NCBI GenBank assembly: GCA_035415725.1
Contig: DAOOGN010000119.1
Span: forward strand, 1-9,542
Length of the DNA stretch: 9,542 bases
Reading direction: 5' to 3'
From: DSWT01 sp035415725
Lineage (GTDB): Bacteria > Chloroflexota > Anaerolineae > B4-G1 > SLSP01
Shown: in pieces, positions 5,804 through 9,542 of the stretch
Layout: every line of letters begins with the position of its first letter
Position numbering within the stretch: the stretch's first letter is position 1
Made by a program: the position numbers and the translations under genes
Notes under the pieces: generated by a model
Told to the model about the DNA's origin: nothing
Database searches by the model: none
What the model saw: only the letters and a program-made list of their open reading frames with translations

Positions 5804-6364
5804 ATGGCTAAGGTTGAGAAGAACATTGTGGTTCAGGGGTTGAGCGGGTCGTTAGGCGAGCAGTTGGTGATCCAGGCGGGGCGCGGCAGGCAGACGATTA
5901 TTCGCACGATGCCGGCGCCGAGCGATAAGGCACCAACGGCGGCGCAGGCGGCGGCGCGCGAGCGTTTCCAGGAGGCCACGGCTTATGGAAAGGCGGCGAA
6001 GGATCATCCGGCTTATGCGGCGAAGGCGGCGGGGACGGAGAAGACGTCGTACAATGTGGCGGTGGCGGACTGGTATCACGAGCCGGAGGTTGCAGAGGTC
6101 GATTTGGAGGCCTGGACGGGCGGAGTGGGCGAGGTGCTGCGCGCCCGCGCCCGCGATGACGTGCAGGTGACGACGGTGCAATTTGTGCTGGCGGATGCGG
6201 ATGGCCATCTGGTGGAGAGCGGGGCCGCGACGTTGGGCGCCGATGGTTGGTGGCGCTATACGACGACGGTGGACCATCCCGGCGGCGCGGCGACGGTGTT
6301 GGTGACGGCCCACGATTTGCCGGGGCATAGGGGGAGTTTGGAGGCCGGGAAGACGGTGGTGTAA
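5804..6364 (+). CDS. Uncharacterised conserved protein (MAKVEKN family), intact copy
   Basis: A 186-aa protein with AGGAGG at 5790-5795, 8 bases before ATG 5804; the open frame runs further upstream but lacks such a site. The N-terminal part (1-30) reads MAKVEKNIVVQGLSGSLGEQ then LVIQAGRGRQTIIRTMP. It is followed by APSDKAPTAAQAAARERFQEA and AYGKAAKDHPAYAAKAAGTE (helical, ~35-75), then SYNVAVADWYHEPEVAEVDL. The last ~90 residues (RARDDVQVTTVQFVLADADG, WWRYTTTVDHPGG, ATVLVTAHDLPGH) look like an all-beta, Ig-like domain. No signal peptide, membrane segment or catalytic motif is visible. I recall similar proteins annotated only as hypothetical. The 3' 472 bp equal copy 1. Iterons lie upstream and a hairpin follows the stop. 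Confidence 0.82.
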   Translation: MAKVEKNIVVQGLSGSLGEQLVIQAGRGRQTIIRTMPAPSDKAPTAAQAAARERFQEATAYGKAAKDHPAYAAKAAGTEKTSYNVAVADWYHEPEVAEVDLEAWTGGVGEVLRARARDDVQVTTVQFVLADADGHLVESGAATLGADGWWRYTTTVDHPGGAATVLVTAHDLPGHRGSLEAGKTVV

Positions 6365-6375
6365 GGGAATGGGAG

Positions 6376-6417
6376 GCGGCGCGAATGTCCGGTTGCTTGA
6401 GGGATTCGTGCCGCTTT
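6376..6417 (+). terminator. Hairpin terminator after copy 2
   Basis: GCGGCGCGAAT (6376-6386) pairs with ATTCGTGCCGC (6404-6414) over 11 positions with one G-T pair, followed by only three T. It is placed like the terminator after copy 1 but has a different sequence, so the identity between copies stops exactly at the stop codon. Confidence 0.6.
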
Positions 6418-6511
6418 CGTGATGATCAAAGGCATATTGTATCGCAGTACGCAGGGATTTTATGTTTCTTGGCATACTCTGCGACCTCTGGTCTGAAAAT
6501 AGGAAGGTGTT

Positions 6512-6587
6512 CGTAGTAGCGACTTTAGCCGTCTGCGCAATTAACGACTGAAGTCGTCACTACGCCGTCACTACGCCGTCACTACGC
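6512..6587. repeat. Fold-back repeat with three 11-bp tandem units
   Basis: CGTAGTAGCGACTTTAGCCGT (left arm, from 6512) is the near-inverse of ACGACTGAAGTCGTCACTACG (right arm, to ~6564). The right arm end then repeats as CGTCACTACGC at 6555, 6566 and 6577, exactly three times. The arm core (GTAGTGACG...) is shared with the inner fold-back of the element at 605-727, so this is a related non-coding repeat, perhaps a MITE or REP-like element that lost its ends. Confidence 0.6.
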
Positions 6588-6645
6588 GCCATTTTCACCG
6601 TTTATGGCATCCCGCAGGGACATGTTGACTGCGGTGAAAAGTGGC
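6588..6645. repeat. Inverted repeat, 13-bp arms
   Basis: GCCATTTTCACCG (6588-6600) is the inverse complement of 6632-6645 (CGGTGAAAA, G, TGGC) with a single bulged base and a 31-base loop. It abuts the fold-back repeat at 6512-6587 and may be a separate structured element or part of the same one. No gene is recognisable from 6418 to ~6680. Confidence 0.45.
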
Positions 6646-6689
6646 ACATCTTGCCGGTATCATGTTCTTGACCAGTACATGTTCGCGCC

Positions 6690-6802
6690 GCTTTGGTGAG
6701 GGCGTTGCGGTTGTTGGAGCATTGTCCCGAGTTGTTGTAAGAGGATTTGACGCGGCATCTGCTGATGGAGCAAGTGCGCGGTAGATTTCACCGCCGCAGT
6801 AG
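6690..6802 (+). pseudogene. Possible degraded glycosyltransferase C-terminus
   Basis: In one frame the bases read AALVRALRLLEHCPELL, a TAA, then EDLTRHLLMEQVRGRF. The pattern resembles the last helices of GT4-type glycosyltransferases (ALxRLLxDPEL...V..RF). A stop interrupts it and there is no start or N-terminal domain. The resemblance is weak and short; it could be chance. Confidence 0.2.
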
Positions 6803-6946
6803 GGCAATTTGGAAGGATTCTTCGAGGTCGCTTCTCCAAAGGCGCGGAGTAAATTTTTGGGCTGGCAGGCGCAGACGACGCTGCGTGAGGGGATTGCGCA
6901 GACGTATGCGTGGGTGGAGGGGCGGGTAAGGCAGTACGGGGGATAG
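6803..6946 (+). pseudogene. C-terminal tail of a sugar-nucleotide epimerase/dehydratase
   Basis: The frame reads LEGFFEVASPKARSKFLGWQ then AQTTLREGIAQTYAWVEGRV and RQYGG before TAG at 6944-6946. KxxLGWxPxTxLREGIxxTYxWV is the usual ending of extended short-chain dehydrogenases that act on nucleotide sugars, such as GDP-mannose 3,5-epimerase or 4,6-dehydratase. The rest of the gene (about 260 codons) is absent and the frame is closed by a stop at 6800-6802. It fits the polysaccharide theme given by wecB and wecC. The subfamily cannot be decided from the tail. Confidence 0.6.
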
Positions 6947-6958
6947 TAGAGGCATCGC

Positions 6959-7051
6959 GGTGATGTAATGGACTTCTTCGAGTGGATGGGGCTGTATGCG
7001 CTGCATCAAGACCTTGTGCAGAAGATCCAACAGTTGGAGTCGGTTGCGTGA
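6959..7051 (+). pseudogene. 3' fragment of the coiled-coil antitoxin gene
   Basis: GDVMDFFEWMGLYALHQDLV and QKIQQLESVA then TGA align with the last 30 codons of the gene at 8441 (GDAMDFFEWIGLYALRQDLV). The last ~40 bases are nearly identical. The upstream ~70 codons are missing. The stop overlaps the start of a tumE fragment exactly as in the intact operon. Confidence 0.8.
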
Positions 7052-7146
7052 AGGACGCGGCTGACTACCTGAACGCTACCAAGGCGCTCATCTGGCTAGA
7101 TACCTGGCGAACTGGTGTTTTCGATTTGCAGGATTTGACGAAGTAG
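7048..7146 (+). pseudogene. tumE 5' fragment just upstream of wecB
   Basis: GTG 7048 opens VKDAADYLNATKALI, residues 1-15 of TumE at 8737, then the match is lost at ~7092 and an unrelated tail (WLDTWRTGVFDLQDLTK) leads to TAG at 7144-7146, five bases before wecB. In the wecB frame the same bases read ARYLANWCFRFAGFDEVGK without a stop up to the wecB ATG, perhaps the end of another lost gene. Confidence 0.75.
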
Positions 7147-7151
7147 GAAAA

Positions 7152-8255
7152 ATGCTCAAAGTACTTTCGATTTTTGGCACGCGCCCTGAAGCCATTAAGA
7201 TGGCTCCGGTGGTCAAGGAACTGGAGCGACATCCTGATAGGATCATCTCACGGGTCTGTGTGACGGCGCAGCACAGGGAGATGTTGGATCAGGTCCTGAC
7301 CTTGTTCCAGATTGTTCCAGATTATGATCTCAATCTGATGCGCCCCAATCAATCCCTTTCTGCATTGACCGCGCGGGTGTTTACTGAGTTGGATGCGGTG
7401 CTGGCGCAGGAGCAGCCGGATTGGGTATTGGTGCAAGGTGATACGACGACGGTGATGGCGGCGAGCCTGGTGGCGTTTTACCACCGGGTCAAAGTGGGTC
7501 ATGTAGAAGCCGGCCTGCGCACCTACGATAAGTGGCAGCCGTTCCCCGAGGAAATCAACCGCAGGGTGGCCGGTGTGGTGGCCGACGCACACTTTGCCGC
7601 CACCGAGACGGCGAAAGCCAATCTACTGCGCGAAGGGGTGGCGCCTGCCGCCATTTATGTGACCGGCAACCCGGTCATTGATGCGTTGAAAACTGTTGCT
7701 GAAATGCCTTATGATGTAGCCGGTGGGCCGTTGGCAGGCATCCCGTGGAACAAGCGTATCATCCTGGTGACGGCGCACCGGCGGGAGAATTTCGGTCAGC
7801 CGTTGGAAAATATTTGCGCGGCGTTGCGCGAGATTGCCGCACAGTATGCAGATGAGGTGCAGATCGTATATCCGGTGCATCTGAACCCCCATGTTCAGGA
7901 ACCGGTGTATCGTCTGTTAGGGAATGTCCCCAATATCACCTTATTGCCGCCCCTGGATTATCTGCCGATGGTGCAGTTGATGAAGCACTGCACCCTGGTA
8001 TTGACCGATTCCGGCGGTCTGCAAGAAGAAGCGCCGGGACTGGGGAAACCGGTATTGGTGCTGCGGGAAACGACAGAACGTCCGGAAGGGGTAGCCGCCG
8101 GGACGGTGCGGGTAGTGGGGACGGCCCCGGCTGAAATTTTACTGTGGTCGCAAAGATTGCTAGAAGATTCCGCCGAGTATGATACAATGGCGCAGGCGGT
8201 GAATCCGTATGGGGATGGACGCGCGGCAGAGTCTATTGTCGGCGCAGTGCTGTAA
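7152..8255 (+). CDS. wecB: UDP-N-acetylglucosamine 2-epimerase (non-hydrolysing)
   Basis: A full-length 367-aa enzyme (family ~370) that interconverts UDP-GlcNAc and UDP-ManNAc in the cytoplasm, the first step to ManNAc/ManNAcA in surface polysaccharides. Motifs in order: FGTRPEAIKMAP (8-19), TAQHREMLDQ (38-47), QGDTTTVMA (95-103, D97), GHVEAGLRTYDKWQPFPEEINR (116-137, E119 and E133), TGNPVIDAL, TAHRRENFG (207-215, H209), PVHLNP, and DSGGLQEEAPGLGKPVLVLR (286-305), the UDP-binding loop. All expected acidic and His catalytic residues are present. Only a weak AGGA lies close before ATG 7152. It is the only intact wecB; four partial copies lie elsewhere in the window, and its 3' end looks mosaic between two of them. 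The partner wecC is broken. Confidence 0.95.
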   Translation: MLKVLSIFGTRPEAIKMAPVVKELERHPDRIISRVCVTAQHREMLDQVLTLFQIVPDYDLNLMRPNQSLSALTARVFTELDAVLAQEQPDWVLVQGDTTTVMAASLVAFYHRVKVGHVEAGLRTYDKWQPFPEEINRRVAGVVADAHFAATETAKANLLREGVAPAAIYVTGNPVIDALKTVAEMPYDVAGGPLAGIPWNKRIILVTAHRRENFGQPLENICAALREIAAQYADEVQIVYPVHLNPHVQEPVYRLLGNVPNITLLPPLDYLPMVQLMKHCTLVLTDSGGLQEEAPGLGKPVLVLRETTERPEGVAAGTVRVVGTAPAEILLWSQRLLEDSAEYDTMAQAVNPYGDGRAAESIVGAVL

Positions 8256-8440
8256 CGTTCTCAATATAAGGGTGTGTGCGTCCAATAACTCACGCATACA
8301 TCCAGACAAGCTCTCACCCGCTCCTGGAAATCGCGCAGCGGGAGGGACAGGCAATCGCACCGGTGACGTTGTAACAAGATACCCGGGCATCGAAGTTTAT
8401 AGCTACGCTGAGGACGTGATGCTGTAAGAGAGGTGCAGAT
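8256..8440 (+). other. wecB-TA spacer with PGIEVYSYA remnant
   Basis: This 185-bp gap separates wecB from the coiled-coil/TumE operon. In its last part (from ~8365) a frame reads DVVTRYPGIEVYSYAEDVML and stops at 8425-8427. It shares PGIEVYSYA with 2516-2542 through synonymous codons, so it is probably the C-terminus of a lost gene. No terminator hairpin with a T run is visible after wecB, so readthrough into the TA operon is possible. Confidence 0.4.
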
Positions 8441-8740
8441 ATGACAGACATAGCGTCAAAGTTAGAAGTACTCAAGGACGTTTACGATCCCACCGAACTG
8501 GACTTGATGCTAGAGAAACTGCTAGGGATCACCTTGAGCCGCCAACGCGCGCGTTTGGCGCGCTACGAGCGGGACTTGAGTGCTTTTGAAGAACGCTATC
8601 ACCTGGATTCCGCGACGTTCTGCCAGCAATTTGAAGCCGGTAAACTCGGCGATGCGATGGATTTCTTTGAGTGGATCGGTCTGTATGCGTTGCGTCAAGA
8701 CCTTGTGCAAAAGATCCAACAGTTGGAGTCGGTTGCGTGA
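8441..8740 (+). CDS. Coiled-coil small protein, putative antitoxin of TumE-type toxin
   Basis: A 99-aa helical protein preceded by AGAGAGGTG (8427-8434 region). Residues ~30-55 (TLSRQRARLARYERDLSAFE) are a probable coiled coil, then ERYHLDSATFCQQFEAGKLG and MDFFEWIGLYALRQDLVQKI. The layout (basic heptads, FExx(Y/W), F..xFxAGxLG, EW, leucine helix) is shared with 1729-2058. Its stop overlaps the toxin start by four bases (GTGA), strong evidence of a coupled pair. It contains no helix-turn-helix I can point to, so how it neutralises the toxin or regulates the operon is not visible. A 3' fragment occurs at 6959-7051. Confidence 0.78.
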   Translation: MTDIASKLEVLKDVYDPTELDLMLEKLLGITLSRQRARLARYERDLSAFEERYHLDSATFCQQFEAGKLGDAMDFFEWIGLYALRQDLVQKIQQLESVA

Positions 8741-9126
8741 AGGACGCGGCTGACTACCTGAACGCCATCAAGGCGCTCATCGTGCTGACACCGGAAATAA
8801 TACACTGGGAGATTGTACGTGAGGAAGCGCAAGGGGACGTTGGGTTATTCCGTTACCGGCTCACGTTGCACGACGGCAGTTTGTTAGAACTATTTGAGCT
8901 ATTTGCGGTAATGGATCGAGAGATCCAAGTACAGAAATATAGCTTCCATTGGCAAACCAGGAACGGTGGTTTGATCAGGCGTTGGGATAATGCAGCGCAT
9001 CATCCGGAAGTGGCGACACATCCGTACCGTATTCACGATGGGACAGAGCTTAATGTGCTTCCGTGTCAGCCTATGAACGCTGAAGCCATTGTCGCTATCA
9101 TTGTGGAAACGATCGGTCTGGCATAG
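8737..9126 (+). CDS. TumE-family (DUF6516) toxin
   Basis: A 129-aa protein from GTG 8737, which overlaps the upstream stop; the open frame extends upstream only as an out-of-frame reading of the antitoxin gene. It has the conserved features of the TumE/DUF6516 family: a short N-terminal helix (DAADYLNAIKALIVL), EIVREEA, RYRLTLHDGSLLELFELFAV (39-58), QKYSFHWQ (66-73), RRWDNAAHHPE (81-91, paired His 88-89), and a C-terminal helix EAIVAIIVETI. The family is annotated as the toxin component of type II TA systems. The His/Trp/Asp motifs suggest a nuclease-like active site, but the activity is inferred. Partial copies occur at 2049-2241, 2413-2514 and 7048-7092. Confidence 0.85.
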   Translation: MKDAADYLNAIKALIVLTPEIIHWEIVREEAQGDVGLFRYRLTLHDGSLLELFELFAVMDREIQVQKYSFHWQTRNGGLIRRWDNAAHHPEVATHPYRIHDGTELNVLPCQPMNAEAIVAIIVETIGLA

Positions 9127-9203
9127 TACTTCCTGCTGCCGTTGCCCTATCTGGGACAGCAGTTGGCGTATATTCGGGATGATCCGAATCTGGCGTAGTG
9201 TGA
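8987..9203 (+). repeat. 217-bp exact direct repeat, copy 2 (other copy 2102-2318)
   Basis: This copy contains the intact end of tumE and 77 bp beyond its stop. The 3' flank includes CTGCTG...CAGCAG arms around CCCTATCTGGG that could form a hairpin, but without a T run. Identity ends at 9203, where this copy joins an antitoxin-gene fragment and copy 1 joins a G-rich stretch. Confidence 0.9.
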
Positions 9204-9206
9204 TAC

Positions 9207-9340
9207 GCGGCAGAACGTTTGCGCCGTAGTATTCAGGAATTTGAGACCAAGTGGGGAATGTCGTTTTCCGAATTCGCCGAGCGGTGCGCCGCCGGCGCTC
9301 TGGAGCAAGACCCTTATGCCTACAAGGTCGAAAGTGACTA
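9207..9340 (+). pseudogene. Internal fragment of the 1729-type antitoxin gene
   Basis: Bases from ~9210 to 9340 match 1861-1990 with roughly ten differences, reading RRSIQEFETKWGMSFSEFAE and RCAAGALEQDPYAYKVESD. The start and the last ~22 codons are absent. At 9340 the sequence jumps directly into a wecB 3' fragment; the jump happens to create a TAG. So the order here, antitoxin then wecB end, is the reverse of that at 1424-2058. Confidence 0.82.
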
Positions 9341-9341
9341 G

Positions 9342-9449
9342 ACGCAACAGTTGTTAGGCCATTCTGTTGACTATGATACGATGACGCGGGCAGTGAATCC
9401 GTATGGCGATGCGAGAGCAGCGGAATATATTGTCCGCGTGTTGTTGTAG
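9342..9449 (+). pseudogene. wecB: wecB extreme 3' fragment
   Basis: TQQLLGHSVDYDTMTRAVNP then YGDARAAEYIVRVLL and TAG aligns with the last ~36 residues of the intact WecB (SQRLLEDSAEYDTMAQAVNP). It is the most divergent of the wecB ends in the window but keeps the correct C-terminal stop. The remaining bases to 9542 contain no gene; CGCGTAAA and TTTACG near 9471-9508 hint at a weak inverted repeat. Confidence 0.8.
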
Positions 9450-9542
9450 TACCTTCATGTCCTACCATTCGCGTAAAATCTACCGGTAGTGATGCGAATT
9501 TACGAAAACCGCACCTGTAGTGTATGTGAGTTGTTTTAGTAC

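Noticed and set aside
6747..6929. Arg-rich 60-aa open frame on the + strand
   Set aside because: It overlaps the epimerase tail in a different frame; the epimerase-like reading (LGWQ...LREGIAQTYAWVE) explains the DNA far better.
8209..8427. 72-aa open frame between wecB and the coiled-coil gene
   Set aside because: Its first part overlaps the end of wecB in another frame and has no ribosome-binding site. Only the last ~20 codons show coding character, and these are reported as a remnant.

Overview
The window reads as part of a bacterial accessory or surface-polysaccharide region, most likely from a Chloroflexota-type genome. That guess rests on moderate-to-high GC, an uncharacterised ~186-aa protein beginning MAKVEKNIVVQGLSGSLG, dense DUF433/DUF5615, PIN and TumE-type toxin-antitoxin (TA) genes, and GTAGTGACG-type fold-back repeats. 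It is recognition by feel, not a database result. All credible genes lie on the + strand. No rRNA, tRNA or CRISPR array was seen.

Left block (1-2560) is a patchwork of gene debris and TA genes. Two overlapping 3' fragments of wecB (UDP-GlcNAc 2-epimerase), at 441-794 and 1424-1707, flank an intact DUF433/DUF5615 pair (819-1423). The first fragment is split by a ~122-bp MITE-like element with terminal inverted repeats. After the second comes an intact small coiled-coil gene (1729-2058), then a chimeric, broken TumE-type toxin gene and further toxin debris. Near the left edge are a 45-bp internal scrap of wecB and a decayed 5' copy of the 1729 gene.

Middle block (2577-6417) holds two copies of the ~186-aa uncharacterised gene. 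Both are preceded by 11-bp tandem iterons (ATATAGGTGCT/ATATAGGTGGT) and followed by hairpin terminators. The first copy (2850-3410) has an in-frame TAG at codon 30, while its following 472 bp are identical to the intact copy at 5804-6364, which points to gene conversion or very recent duplication. Between the copies lie a decayed wecC (UDP-ManNAc dehydrogenase; internal deletion, 4-bp slippage duplication, lost C-terminus) with its own promoter, and an intact Phd-like antitoxin/PIN toxin pair.

Right block (6418-9542) has fold-back repeats, the tail of a sugar-nucleotide epimerase/dehydratase, remnants of an antitoxin/TumE pair, then the only intact wecB (7152-8255). This is followed by an intact two-gene TA-like operon (8441-9126: coiled-coil small protein plus TumE-family toxin) and by further scrambled antitoxin and wecB 3' debris.

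WecB and WecC together would make UDP-ManNAcA for surface polysaccharide, but only wecB is intact here, so the pathway is broken within this window. The striking architecture is that TA modules repeatedly follow wecB 3' ends and that wecB, tumE and the antitoxin genes recombine with one another. It resembles a recombination hotspot in which paralogous cassettes are shuffled and TA modules may help keep the DNA in place; that last step is inference.
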